A DNA stretch of 64,000 nucleotides from an uncultured Collinsella sp. (GCA_902470815.1 CABRHS010000008.1:25418-89417); one strand, 5' to 3'. Counted from the stretch's first letter, positions 51,962 to 63,886 are shown. Notes: generated from the sequence alone by a model not told the origin. Translations and numbers: made by a program.

Positions 51962-52882
51962 ATGCCCATCCGCATACCAGATGCCCTGCCCGCCACTGCG
52001 GCGCTGGAGAGCGAGAACATCTTCGTCATGACGGAGTTCCGCGCACTGCACCAGGACATTCGTCCGCTGCGCGTGCTGATCTTGAACCTCATGCCCACTA
52101 AGATCGCCACCGAGACGCAGATCATGCGCAAGCTCTCCAACACGCCACTGCAGATCGAGGTCGAGCTGTTGCGCACGCGCAGCCATGAGGCCAAGAACGT
52201 GTCGCATGAGCATCTGGAGACCTTCTACCGAACGTTCGACGAGGTGCGCGAGGAGCATTTCGACGGTCTCATCATCACGGGCGCGCCCGTCGAGAAACTG
52301 GACTTCTCCGACGTGGATTACTGGGACGAGTTGGTGGACATCATGGATTGGTCCACCACGAACGTGCACTCCACCCTGCATATCTGTTGGGGCGCTCAGG
52401 CGGGCCTCTTCCATCATTACGGCATCGACAAGCACGAGCTGCCCGCTAAGCTCTCCGGCGTGTACGGGCACTCGCTCGAGAAGCCGTCCTCCCCGCTCGT
52501 GCGCGGTCTCGACGACCGCTTCTTCGCGGTGCATTCGCGCTACACCGGCGTGGACGAGGCGGCCGTTCGCGCCCATCCCGAGCTCGAGGTCATCGCGAGC
52601 TCCGAGGTGGCCGGCCTGTATCTGGTGAAGAGCGTGGACAGCCGCCGTTTCTTCGTGTTCGGCCACCCCGAGTACGACGCCGACACGCTGCGCCTGGAGT
52701 ATGAGCGCGATGTGCGCGCCGGGATCGACCCGGACGTGCCGGTGAACTACTTTCCCGACGACGACCCCTCGCGCGATCCCCTGTGCTCCTGGCGCGCGCA
52801 GGCGCAGCTCCTGTACACCAACTGGCTCAACTACTACGTGTACCAGACCACGCCCTATGACGTGACCCGCGTGGGCGCATAG
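51962..52882 (+). CDS. metA: homoserine O-acyltransferase (predicted acetyl-specific MetA)
   Basis: The protein has 306 residues with RBS GGAGG. The nucleophile is Cys142 in LHICWGAQAGL. HPEYD carries the catalytic His-x-Glu part. Residue 111 is Glu (GAPVE), the residue linked to acetyl-CoA use in Bacillus-type MetA; succinyl-specific enzymes have Gly. The product should be O-acetylhomoserine for methionine synthesis. It is monocistronic. Confidence 0.94.
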   Translation: MPIRIPDALPATAALESENIFVMTEFRALHQDIRPLRVLILNLMPTKIATETQIMRKLSNTPLQIEVELLRTRSHEAKNVSHEHLETFYRTFDEVREEHFDGLIITGAPVEKLDFSDVDYWDELVDIMDWSTTNVHSTLHICWGAQAGLFHHYGIDKHELPAKLSGVYGHSLEKPSSPLVRGLDDRFFAVHSRYTGVDEAAVRAHPELEVIASSEVAGLYLVKSVDSRRFFVFGHPEYDADTLRLEYERDVRAGIDPDVPVNYFPDDDPSRDPLCSWRAQAQLLYTNWLNYYVYQTTPYDVTRVGA

Positions 52883-52954
52883 CCGGTCGATTCGATACTG
52901 AGGTGCACCCCGCGCGGCGTGCCCGGTTCCCGCGGTCTTTTCGTGAGGGGCGAA

Positions 52955-53088
52955 TGAGGATATGAACGTTTTTTCTGGCTGTGGATGAGGATATGAAGGA
53001 ATCGTTCATATCTTCAATTGGCACCATGCCATCTACCTGCGGCGATGTCACACGCTAAAGTGCTTATTATCAAGCAATAATTCATATC
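52955..53088. repeat. four GATATGAA elements in the metA-pcrA gap
   Basis: TGAGGATATGAA occurs at 52955-52966 and 52986-52997 (31 bp apart). Inverted copies TTCATATC lie at 53005-53012 and 53081-53088. GATATGAACG (52959) and CGTTCATATC (53003) are perfect inverse copies. The gap 52883-53220 is otherwise empty of genes; its right end holds the pcrA leader hairpin. Confidence 0.65.
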
Positions 53089-53179
53089 CTAAACGGGCGT
53101 TAGCGGCGCCGCGCATTCCGGGGCCCTGAAGGACGAATATGTCTGGATGCCCCGGTATACTGGATGCAATCAAGTTGCA

Positions 53180-53211
53180 GGCCGGCTTAGTTCCGGCCGT
53201 TATTTTGTTTT
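53180..53211 (+). terminator. terminator-like hairpin in the pcrA leader
   Basis: GGCCGG/CCGGCC around CTTAGTT is followed by TTATTTTGTTTT, immediately before the pcrA RBS (GGAGAGAG). A -10-like TATACT is at 53156-53161, so the hairpin would be at the 5' end of the message. It is an attenuator candidate. Confidence 0.65.
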
Positions 53212-53220
53212 GGAGAGAGC

Positions 53221-56094
<2,874 letters not shown>

Positions 56095-56195
56095 GTGCGC
56101 CCTGCCCGGGGCGCCCTGCGCTCCCTGTTGTGGTAAGCACTCCGCTCTGCTAAAGTACCAAGACCAAATATCGATGGCGTGAGAGTGGAGAGAGC

Positions 56196-57521
56196 ATGGC
56201 TGCAGGTAGGCTCACATCGCGACAGTCCCTGTTCGTGGGGGTCACCCTTTTTTCGATGTTCTTCGGCGCGGGCAATCTGATCATTCCCCCGCTGCTGGGG
56301 TTGCAGGCGGGCGAGGCGGTGGTCCCCGCCATGGCCGGCTTCCTCGTCACGGGCATCGGATTGCCCATGCTGGGCATCATCGCGGTGGGCCTGGTGGGCA
56401 CCATCCGTGACCTGACGTCGCGCGTGCACCCGTTGTTCGCGCGCGTGTTCGTTGCCGCGATCTACCTCGCCATTGGCCCCTGCCTGGCGATCCCCCGCAC
56501 CTCGTCGACCTCCTTCGAGATGTTCGAGCCCCTGCTGCCCGCGGGAATCTCGATCGAGGCTGCCCGCCTTGTGTTCTCCGTCGTCTTCTTTGCCGTTGCG
56601 TACCTGCTGGCCATGCACCCCGGCGCCCTGACGCGCCTGCTCGGGCGCATCACGGGCCCCGCCCTCATCGCCCTGCTCGTCTTCGTGATCGGCGCAGCCT
56701 TGTTCGATCCCGCACCTGCGCTCCAGGTCGCGCAGGGCGCCTACGTCTCGGCGCCCGCCATGTCGGGCTTCCTCACGGGCTATCAGACCATGGACCTGCT
56801 GGCATCGCTCACGTTCGGCATCATCATCGCGACGAACATCCGCGAGCTGGGCGTGACCGACGATGCCGGCCTGACCCGCGAGGTGTCGCGCGCCGGCATT
56901 TTCGCCGGGCTGCTCATGGGCCTCGTCTACTGCGGTCTTGCCTTGGTGGGCGTGGGTATCGCTCCGGACATGCCGGGTGCCACCAACGGAGCGGAGATCC
57001 TCGTGGCCTCTGCGGGGCGGCACTTCGGAGTTGTGGGCACGGCGATCGTCGCGGCGATTTTCCTGCTTGCATGCCTCAACGTCTGCATCGGGCTCATCAG
57101 CTGCTGCGGCACGTACTTTGCAGGCGAGTTCCCCCGCGTTCCGTATCGCATGTGGGCGCTCGGTTTCGCGGTGTTCTCCTGTGTGGTCTCCAATTTTGGC
57201 CTGGATGCCATCCTGACCTTCTCCGTGCCGTTGCTGAACGCCATGTACCCCATGGCGATCGTGCTCGTCATCATGGGAATGATGTACAAGGGTTGCGACC
57301 TCGTGCCGTGCTCGTGGCCGTGGGTCGTCGGCCTCACCTCTATCGTGAGCGTTGCCACCGCGGTACGCGATGCGTTCTTCGCGGGTGCCTGGCTGCCTTT
57401 CGACGCGCTGCCGTTTGCCGACCTCGGCATGAATTGGGTGGTCCCCGCTTTGGTGGGAATGGTGCTCGGCGTCGCCATGTCCGGCGCGCGCAAGAAGGCC
57501 GCGGGAGCGGTCGGGCGATAG
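56196..57521 (+). CDS. brnQ: branched-chain amino acid transporter II carrier
   Basis: The protein has 441 residues. It starts LTSRQSLFVGVTLFSMFFGAGNLIIPPLLG, the LIVCS signature. About 12 membrane helices follow; IYLAIGPCLAIPRTSSTSFEM is a second family mark. It takes up Leu, Ile and Val with Na+ or H+. The RBS GGAGAGAG is the same as that of pcrA. NhaA, encoded at 62534, would sustain a sodium gradient. Confidence 0.94.
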   Translation: MAAGRLTSRQSLFVGVTLFSMFFGAGNLIIPPLLGLQAGEAVVPAMAGFLVTGIGLPMLGIIAVGLVGTIRDLTSRVHPLFARVFVAAIYLAIGPCLAIPRTSSTSFEMFEPLLPAGISIEAARLVFSVVFFAVAYLLAMHPGALTRLLGRITGPALIALLVFVIGAALFDPAPALQVAQGAYVSAPAMSGFLTGYQTMDLLASLTFGIIIATNIRELGVTDDAGLTREVSRAGIFAGLLMGLVYCGLALVGVGIAPDMPGATNGAEILVASAGRHFGVVGTAIVAAIFLLACLNVCIGLISCCGTYFAGEFPRVPYRMWALGFAVFSCVVSNFGLDAILTFSVPLLNAMYPMAIVLVIMGMMYKGCDLVPCSWPWVVGLTSIVSVATAVRDAFFAGAWLPFDALPFADLGMNWVVPALVGMVLGVAMSGARKKAAGAVGR

Positions 57522-57582
57522 CGGTATAGTGTGGGCTGGTGATCAAGGCGGGCTTTGCGCCCGCGATACGAAAGGAGCGGCA

Positions 57583-58545
57583 ATGCCCGAAAGCAAGCGG
57601 TACTACATCGGCATCGACGTGGGCGGCACCTCGGTCAAGGAGGGGCTGTTCGATGAGGACGGCAACCTGCTCGGCAAAGTGAGCGTCCCCACGCCCTCCC
57701 TCGCCGAAGAGGCCGGTTATGCCGCCGTCGTGGGCGGAATCGAGGAGCTCATGGGCTCCGTCCAGCAACCCATGCTGTTCGTCCGCGGCATCGGCCTGGC
57801 GCTTCCGTGCCCCGTGCCCGCGAGCGGCAACATCACACTCGCCGCCAACATAAAGATCGACGCCCCCGAGCTCAAGGCCGCGCTCGAGACGCGCTGTCCC
57901 CATGCCGTGGTGCGCTACGTGAACGACGCCAACGCCGCCACGATGGGTGAGCTGTGGCGCGGTAGCGCCAAGGGCCATCGCAGCATGGTCATGGTCACGA
58001 TCGGCACCGGCTTGGGCGGCGGCGTGGTCGTGAATGGCGACGTGATCGACGGCGCCTTCGGCGCGGGCGGCGAGATCGGCCACATGTCCGTGAACCCTGA
58101 CGAGACCCGTGTGTGCGGCTGCGGCAACAGGGGTTGCCTGGAGCAGTACGCGTCGGCCACCGGCGTTGTGAGCAATTACCTGCGCGAGTGCGAGTCCCGC
58201 GGCGTCGAGCCCATCGAGCTCTCCGGCCCGAGCGACTCCCGCTCCGTGTTCCAGGCGTGCCGCCAGGGCGATGAGGTCGCTTTGGCCGCCGTCGACGTGA
58301 TGACCGACTATCTGGCCCGCGGCCTGCAGATCGTCTCCGCCGTGGTGGATCCCGAGGTCTACGTGCTGGGTGGCGGCGCCTCCGCATCCGCTGACGTGTA
58401 CCTGGACCAGTTGCGCGAGAAGTTCGCCGCATGCGCGCTCTCCGTGAGCGCCAAGACCCCCATCGAGGTCGCCGAGCTGGGCAACGACGCCGGCATCATC
58501 GGCGCCGCCTACGTGGCGCTTCGCGCCGCCTCCTGCGAGGTGTAG
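57583..58545 (+). CDS. ROK-family sugar kinase (glucokinase-like)
   Basis: The protein has 320 residues from ATG 57583 (GAAAGGAG). The phosphate loop is GIDVGGTSVKEGLFD, the substrate Asp lies in YVNDANAATMGE, and the ROK zinc motif is CGCGNRGCLEQYAS with GEIGHM upstream. It probably phosphorylates glucose, or another hexose or N-acetylhexosamine. The residues fit glucokinase best. It may process sugar freed by the deglycases or by the surface glycosidase. Confidence 0.9.
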   Translation: MPESKRYYIGIDVGGTSVKEGLFDEDGNLLGKVSVPTPSLAEEAGYAAVVGGIEELMGSVQQPMLFVRGIGLALPCPVPASGNITLAANIKIDAPELKAALETRCPHAVVRYVNDANAATMGELWRGSAKGHRSMVMVTIGTGLGGGVVVNGDVIDGAFGAGGEIGHMSVNPDETRVCGCGNRGCLEQYASATGVVSNYLRECESRGVEPIELSGPSDSRSVFQACRQGDEVALAAVDVMTDYLARGLQIVSAVVDPEVYVLGGGASASADVYLDQLREKFAACALSVSAKTPIEVAELGNDAGIIGAAYVALRAASCEV

Positions 58546-58620
58546 ACGAATATCACGCGCTTGTCGCATGTCTGTCCGGCAATCTGGCCGACGGCGCATG
58601 CAGATCGCCGTAGATGAGGA

Positions 58621-58650
58621 GGCCGGCTCCGAGTGGGGCCGGTCTCTTAT
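58621..58650 (+). terminator. terminator after the ROK kinase gene
   Basis: GGCCGGCTCC pairs with GGGGCCGGTC over 10 bp with two wobble pairs, loop GAGT, followed by TCTTATT. The rest of the 386-bp gap 58546-58931 holds only the MITE-like element. Confidence 0.75.
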
Positions 58651-58736
58651 TGTGCGGACGGCACTTGTTGGGCTTGCGCCGGCCGTGTTGTCCAGGTGAT
58701 CGCGCCGATGGGCCTTGGGCGTTGGCCATGAAACAG

Positions 58737-58877
58737 AAAGTGTAGCTTTTGGGGGAGGTTTTGCCGTGTCTGAGGGCAAGTGCGAGGTAGGCCGGTGAAG
58801 AAAGCGCAGGTCGCGAGAGATCGCGAGAGGAGCGGATGGAGAAATTCGCCGCAAACCTCCCCCAAAAGCTGCACTTT
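58737..58877. mobile_element. MITE-like inverted-repeat element (141 bp)
   Basis: The left arm 58737-58761 and right arm 58853-58877 are inverted copies, 24 of 25 bases identical (AAAGTG(T/C)AGCTTTTGGGG type). The interior has TCGCGAGA twice in tandem (58811-58828). There is no ORF. It is different in sequence from the element at 48471. It is a non-autonomous mobile element or dispersed intergenic repeat. Confidence 0.65.
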
Positions 58878-58931
58878 GGATTGCACGCCCCTCGCATTGC
58901 CATATCAGGCGGTTCGAGGGGCATTTGCCCA

Positions 58932-60212
58932 TCAGCGCGTCGCGCTGCCCATGGCCGTCTTGGTCCTGCGAATGGCGAGCTCGGCGAGGGCGGTGTTCGT
59001 GACGAGGAGGACTGCGATCATGATGGGGATGAGCGCCGCTCCGCCCGCGCCAGCTGCGATCCCGAAGATGGGTGGGACGAGCATCGACCCTGCATATGCG
59101 CATGCCATTTGCAGGCTGACCAGCCCCTGGGACGCCTTGACGCCAAATCGCTTGGGTGTGAGGGCGACGATGCTGGGGTAGATGGGGGCGCAGCCGAGAC
59201 CCATGAGGAGAATGGCGATGCCTGCCGCGACGGCGCCATCGAGCACCAGGAGGCCGATAAGCCCGCCCGCGATGAGCCCCTGGCCGATGCGAATCTGGTT
59301 CTCGCTGGTGAGCCATTGCGCCGCAAAGCCCGAGACGAGGCGTCCGATCGTGATGCCCATGAAGAACTGGGCGACGATGGAGGCGGCCGTCGCGGTGTCG
59401 ATGGAGCGAACCATGACAAGATAGCTGGCGATCCACAGGCCGATGGAGCCCTCGAGCGCGCAGTAGAAGCCGAAGGAGCCGATGGAGGCGACGGCTCCGG
59501 GGAGCTTGAGCAACTCGCGGTTGGTGAGAGGTCGATTGAGGGGAGGCCGTGCATCCGTCATGCCGCTGGAAAGAGCCTGTCCGTTGAGGGCATCCTTGTC
59601 GCGGGGCCGCTCGCTCGATGCGTGGGCGGGTGCATCCTCATCGTCGCCATTGGCCGGTTCGGTGCCGGTGGTTCTCCACAAGGGTAGCGAGAAAAGTAGG
59701 ACTGCGGTGATCGCCGCCTGGATGAGGCCGATGGCGAGATAACCGGCGTGCCAGCTCAACGGGCTGGCGAGCGCCCATCCCATGACGAGCGGTCCCACGC
59801 TCGCGCCGATGCCCCAGCAGCAGTGCAGCCAGCTCATGTGCCGTGCGCCGTAATTGAGTGCGACGTGGTTGTTGAGGGCGGAGTCGATGGCTCCCGCGCC
59901 CAGACCATAGGGAATCGCGATGAGGCACAGCTGCCAGAATGCGTTCGTCGTGGAGAACCCGAGGATGGCGCCCGCGGTGAGGGCGACCGAAAGGGCGGTG
60001 AGCCTGCCTGTTCCGAGCCTGTGGACCAGACGTGCCGTGAGCAGCGACGAGACGATTGTGCAGCAGCTGATGATGACGGAGATGAGGCCCTGCGCGGCGA
60101 TGGGCGCGGCGAGGTCGACGTGCATGACCGGCCATGCGGTGCCGAGCAGCGAGTCGGGAAGGCCAAGTGAGATGAAGGTCAGGTAGATGACGGCTAGGAG
60201 GAGGGATGCCAT
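58932..60212 (-). CDS. MFS transporter
   Basis: The protein has 426 residues and about twelve helices. The first is MASLLLAVIYLTFISLGLPDSLLGTAWPVM, similar to FucP/YfkF-like sugar and drug MFS carriers. A hydrophilic loop (residues about 195-235, with NGDDEDAPAHASSERPRDKD) connects helices 6 and 7. The signature GLGLAPIYPS-like segment VALTPKRFG occurs near the C-terminus. The substrate is unknown. It is followed by a MITE-like element. Confidence 0.88.
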   Translation of the reverse strand: MASLLLAVIYLTFISLGLPDSLLGTAWPVMHVDLAAPIAAQGLISVIISCCTIVSSLLTARLVHRLGTGRLTALSVALTAGAILGFSTTNAFWQLCLIAIPYGLGAGAIDSALNNHVALNYGARHMSWLHCCWGIGASVGPLVMGWALASPLSWHAGYLAIGLIQAAITAVLLFSLPLWRTTGTEPANGDDEDAPAHASSERPRDKDALNGQALSSGMTDARPPLNRPLTNRELLKLPGAVASIGSFGFYCALEGSIGLWIASYLVMVRSIDTATAASIVAQFFMGITIGRLVSGFAAQWLTSENQIRIGQGLIAGGLIGLLVLDGAVAAGIAILLMGLGCAPIYPSIVALTPKRFGVKASQGLVSLQMACAYAGSMLVPPIFGIAAGAGGAALIPIMIAVLLVTNTALAELAIRRTKTAMGSATR

Positions 60213-60289
60213 GGATGCTCCGTGGTCGATGGGCCCGATGCGGTCGCATTGGCGGAGGGCGGCGATCGACGGCGCCCTCCGCCCAAGGG

Positions 60290-61138
60290 CTAGAGCCGGT
60301 GGAAGACGGGTTCCATATGGTCGAAGGTGCAGAATTCGGTGAAGCCGATGGCCTGCAGCCGTTCGCGCATCATGGGGATGTGGGCGCCAAGGTGCTCGGG
60401 CTTGTGCGAGTCGCTGCCGATGGAGAGGATGCGGCCGCCCAGGTCCCGGTACAGGCGCAGAATGTCTTCGCTGGGGGTGAGGTCGGACAATCCGTACCGG
60501 ATGGACGACGTGTTGAGCTCGATGCCCTTGCCTCGGCGGATGGCCTCCTTCATGATTTCCGCCACAATGTCGCGGGCGTTCTCATCCGGCCATGGGCCGG
60601 CGGCGTCGTAGCGTTTGATGAGGTCGAGGTGTCCGAGGACCGACCAGTCGTCAAAGCGCTGGACCACACGGAGCATCTCCTCGTAGTACTGCATGTTGTA
60701 TTCATCTTGGGTGCGGCCCTTCTGGAAGGTCCCGTTCCAGAATTCCTCGTTGCCCACCTGGTGGATGGACAAGATGATGAAATCCCATGCGTCGGCGTGC
60801 TTTTCGAACAATGCGTGGAAGCGCTCGGCGGTATGGGACTGCACGCCGAATTCCATGCCGGTCTTGACGGCGAGCGTCGGCGCGAAGCGCTCCCGGGCCG
60901 CCTCAATCGCGGGGAAATAGCGCTCGTAGTCGACGTTGATTGAGGGCTTGCCCTCGAAGATCTTCGCACATGAAGGGTCCCGCCGATACTCGTCCCAGTC
61001 GGGGCGGACGTCGTAATCGACGTGGTCGGTGATGCAGATCTCGTCGATGCCCCGCTCGATCGCGAGGGCGCAGACGTCCTCGAGCGCGAAGACGGAGTCA
61101 TCGGAGAATTCGGTGTGCACGTGGTAGTCGGCAAGCAT
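60290..61138 (-). CDS. PHP-family histidinol-phosphatase
   Basis: The protein has 282 residues. The start at 61138 has AAAGGGAG upstream. PHP metal motifs are DYHVHTEFSDDS (H-x-H), ITDHVDY, KTGMEFG, LSIHQVG, GHLDLIKRY and GSDSHKPEHLG. It resembles HisK/HisJ, which removes phosphate from histidinol phosphate. A general phosphoesterase role is possible. No his gene is adjacent. Confidence 0.88.
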   Translation of the reverse strand: MLADYHVHTEFSDDSVFALEDVCALAIERGIDEICITDHVDYDVRPDWDEYRRDPSCAKIFEGKPSINVDYERYFPAIEAARERFAPTLAVKTGMEFGVQSHTAERFHALFEKHADAWDFIILSIHQVGNEEFWNGTFQKGRTQDEYNMQYYEEMLRVVQRFDDWSVLGHLDLIKRYDAAGPWPDENARDIVAEIMKEAIRRGKGIELNTSSIRYGLSDLTPSEDILRLYRDLGGRILSIGSDSHKPEHLGAHIPMMRERLQAIGFTEFCTFDHMEPVFHRL

Positions 61139-61305
61139 GGTGGCTCCCTTTTGCATGGCGAGTTGGGGTCTTGCGTGGCGAGCCCGCATCATGCGTGGGT
61201 CGAAACAGTGCAAAAACACCGATTTGCGTCACTCATGAGGCGGACCAGTCGATGTAAGAGCATACAATAGAAATATCTATGAGCTCGCAACAAGGGAGGA
61301 ACCCC

Positions 61306-62247
61306 ATGGCCAACGTCCTCGTGTTCGGTCACCAGAACCCGGATAACGACGCCATCATGTCGTCCGTCGTCCTGTCTCAGCTGCTCAACCAGCTCGAGTA
61401 CCAGGGCAACACCTACACCGCCTGCTGCCTGGGCCCGCTGCCCGCCGAGTCCGCCAAGCTGCTCGAAGACGCCGGCGTGCCCCAGCCCACGCTGATCGAC
61501 GCGATCGAGCCCGCCGCCGAGGGCGCCGATCCCCAGCTCGTCATCCTGTGCGACCACAACGAGCCCGGCCAGTCCGTGGCCGGTCTTGAGAACGCCACTA
61601 TCTTCGGCGTGGTCGACCACCACCGCTTCGGCGACTTCACCACCGCCGCCCCGCTGCACATCGTGGCGCTGCCTTGGGGCTCCTCCTGCTCCATCGTGGC
61701 CAAGCTGTTCGAGGTCATGGGCGTCGAGCCCACGGACACCCAGGCCAAGCTCCTGCTGTCCGCCATGATGACCGACACCCTCATGCTCAAGAGCCCCACC
61801 GCCACCGCCGTGGACGCCGCGATCGCCGCCATGCTCGGCGAGCAGCTCGGCGTCGACCCGGTCAAGTTCGGCATGGAGGTCTTCCTCACCCGTCCGTCCG
61901 GCTCCTTCACCGCTGCCGAGATGGTGGGCAATGACATTAAAATGTTCGAGGTCGCCGGCACCAAGCTCCTCATCGGCCAGTACGAGACGGTCGACAAGTC
62001 CCGCGCGCTCGGCATGATTCCCGAGATCCGCGAGGCCATGCGCGCCTATCAGGCCGACAAGGCCGCCGATGGCATCGTGCTGTGCATCACGGACATCATG
62101 GAGGAGGGCTCCCAGGTCCTGCTCGAGGGCGAGACCGTCGCCGCGCAGAAGGGCCTTCAGATCGAGGATGTGGCCGAGGGCGTGTGGATGCCCGGCGTGC
62201 TCTCCCGCAAGAAGCAGGTCGCCGCGCCGATTCTCGCTGCGAACTAG
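61306..62247 (+). CDS. ppaC: manganese-dependent inorganic pyrophosphatase (DHH family II)
   Basis: The protein has 313 residues from ATG 61306 (GGGAGGAA). The family-II signatures are VFGHQNPDNDAI (H-x-D-x-D ligands), CDHNEPGQ, VVDHHRFGDF, and SMMTDT in the DHHA2 lead-in. The usual second domain ends with the SRKKQV motif. It hydrolyses pyrophosphate using Mn2+. Family II is typical of Gram-positive anaerobes. Codon use is strongly biased, in keeping with high expression. Confidence 0.96.
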   Translation: MANVLVFGHQNPDNDAIMSSVVLSQLLNQLEYQGNTYTACCLGPLPAESAKLLEDAGVPQPTLIDAIEPAAEGADPQLVILCDHNEPGQSVAGLENATIFGVVDHHRFGDFTTAAPLHIVALPWGSSCSIVAKLFEVMGVEPTDTQAKLLLSAMMTDTLMLKSPTATAVDAAIAAMLGEQLGVDPVKFGMEVFLTRPSGSFTAAEMVGNDIKMFEVAGTKLLIGQYETVDKSRALGMIPEIREAMRAYQADKAADGIVLCITDIMEEGSQVLLEGETVAAQKGLQIEDVAEGVWMPGVLSRKKQVAAPILAAN

Positions 62248-62270
62248 CCGAACAGACTGAGGTGATGCGG

Positions 62271-62299
62271 ACCCCGTGCCCGTTGGGGTGCGGGGTTTT
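62271..62299 (+). terminator. intrinsic terminator of ppaC
   Basis: ACCCCG-TG-CCC pairs with GGG-TG-CGGGGT around GTTG and is followed by TTTTC. Confidence 0.85.
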
Positions 62300-62392
62300 C
62301 GCAATTGTGGATTCGGTCTAGAACCGATAATGAACACATGTCTCTCTGCTGTAACCTCTGGGTAGGATATTTCTAGGTAGACGCGACACGAG

Positions 62393-62427
62393 CGGCTCCC
62401 GCCACCTGGGTGGCGCGGGCCGTTTTT
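62393..62427 (+). terminator. terminator-like hairpin in the nhaA leader
   Basis: A CGG-CCC-GCCACC stem pairs with GGTGGC-GGG-CCG (one small bulge on each side) and is followed by TTTTTGC, 107 bp before nhaA. A possible promoter (TTGTGG 62305, GATAAT 62326, spacer 15 bp) lies upstream, so the leader would include this hairpin. It is a candidate attenuator or riboswitch expression platform. Confidence 0.65.
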
Positions 62428-62533
62428 GCTAAACGCCCGTTTGGTGTAGCGTATGGAAACGATTATGGAGCGCGCGGTGCGGGCCGCGCATGGGTACGGC
62501 TCCGGGTCGGCTACGGGCGAGACAAGGAGTGCC

Positions 62534-63886
62534 ATGGACGCACGCGAGCAGCTATTCACCGAGGCGCAGCGCAAGCGCATCGAGCGACACGATATGTGGG
62601 GACGTATTTCCGAGAACGGCACCATTGCCGCGGCGGTGATGGTGGCGGCGGCGATCGCCGCCGTGATCTGCGCCAACAGCGACGCCTATGCGGCGATCCA
62701 CCACCTGCTCATGGAGCCCATACACATCGGCATCGGCGCCCACACGGTGGCGATTTCCGTCGAGATGTTCGTGAACGACTTTCTCATGGCCATCTTCTTC
62801 CTGCTCGTGGGCATTGAGCTCAAGTACGAGATGACCGTGGGCGAGCTGAGGCGCCCGCGCCAGGCGCTGCTGCCCATGCTTGCGGCGGTGGGCGGCGTCG
62901 CGGTGCCGGCGGCGATCTACCTGCTCCTCAACCGCGGCGGGGCGGTGGGCGGCTGGGCAATCCCCATGGCCACCGATATCGCCTTCGCCCTCGGCGTGCT
63001 CTCGCTGCTGGGCGACCGCGTGCCCGCGGGCGTGCGCGTGTTCTTCTCCACGCTTGCCATCGCCGACGACCTCATCTCCATAGCCGCCATCGCGTTGTTT
63101 TACGGGCAGGCGCCGGACCTGTTCTGGTTGGGTGCGGCGGCCGTGGTGACGGTCGGCCTGTTCATGCTCAACAAGGCGCAGTGCTACCGCCTGGCGCCGT
63201 ATCTGATCGGCGGCTTCGTCCTTTGGGTGTGCATGTTCAAGTCGGGCGTGCACGCCACGCTCGCGGGTGTGATCTTGGCCTTTGCGATTCCGGCGCAGTC
63301 GGGAATTCGCCTGGACAACCTCACCGATTGGCTGCGCGGCTATATGTCCGAGCTTGTGGAGAGCTACGACGAGGACGCGCACATTCTGGGCCAGCACGAC
63401 TTCACGCATGCGACGTTCGGCGCCGAGCGCGTCATGCATCGCGTGTCCCCGCCGCTGGTGCGCCTGGAGCGCGCCATCTCCACGCCGGTGAATTTCATCA
63501 TCCTGCCGTTGTTTGCCTTCGTGAACGCGCAGGTGCGCCTGGTGGGTGTGGACATGATGCAACTGGCTCTCGACCCGGTTGCCTTGGGCACGTATTTCGG
63601 CATGCTGCTGGGCAAGCCCATCGGCATCGTGGGCGTGACCGTTCTGCTGGTCAAGTGCCGCGTTGCCGAGCTGCCCAAGAATGTGACGTGGCGCCACATC
63701 ATCGGTGTGGGCATCCTGGGCGGCATCGGGTTCACCATGTCGATCCTCATCTCGGGCCTGGCGTTCCCCGCCGAGCCTTTCGAGATGCTCGCCGCCAAGG
63801 CCGCGATCCTCGCGGGCTCGGTGAGCGCCGCCGTGATCGGCATGGGCTACATGACGCTCGCGTGCAAGAAGGCTGAGCGCGCATAG
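62534..63886 (+). CDS. nhaA: Na+/H+ antiporter NhaA
   Basis: The protein has 450 residues from ATG 62534 (AAGGAG). The essential aspartate pair is Asp178-Asp179 in LAIADDLISIA. LVGIELKYEMTVGELR is the family signature and MATDIAFALGVLSLLGDRVP the pH-sensor region. There are about 12 helices. A cytoplasmic loop of about 60 residues near 280-345 (ELVESYDEDAHILGQHDFTHATFGAERVMH) is longer than in E. coli NhaA and His-rich. It exports Na+ or Li+ in exchange for protons. The leader carries a terminator-like hairpin. Confidence 0.93.
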   Translation: MDAREQLFTEAQRKRIERHDMWGRISENGTIAAAVMVAAAIAAVICANSDAYAAIHHLLMEPIHIGIGAHTVAISVEMFVNDFLMAIFFLLVGIELKYEMTVGELRRPRQALLPMLAAVGGVAVPAAIYLLLNRGGAVGGWAIPMATDIAFALGVLSLLGDRVPAGVRVFFSTLAIADDLISIAAIALFYGQAPDLFWLGAAAVVTVGLFMLNKAQCYRLAPYLIGGFVLWVCMFKSGVHATLAGVILAFAIPAQSGIRLDNLTDWLRGYMSELVESYDEDAHILGQHDFTHATFGAERVMHRVSPPLVRLERAISTPVNFIILPLFAFVNAQVRLVGVDMMQLALDPVALGTYFGMLLGKPIGIVGVTVLLVKCRVAELPKNVTWRHIIGVGILGGIGFTMSILISGLAFPAEPFEMLAAKAAILAGSVSAAVIGMGYMTLACKKAERA

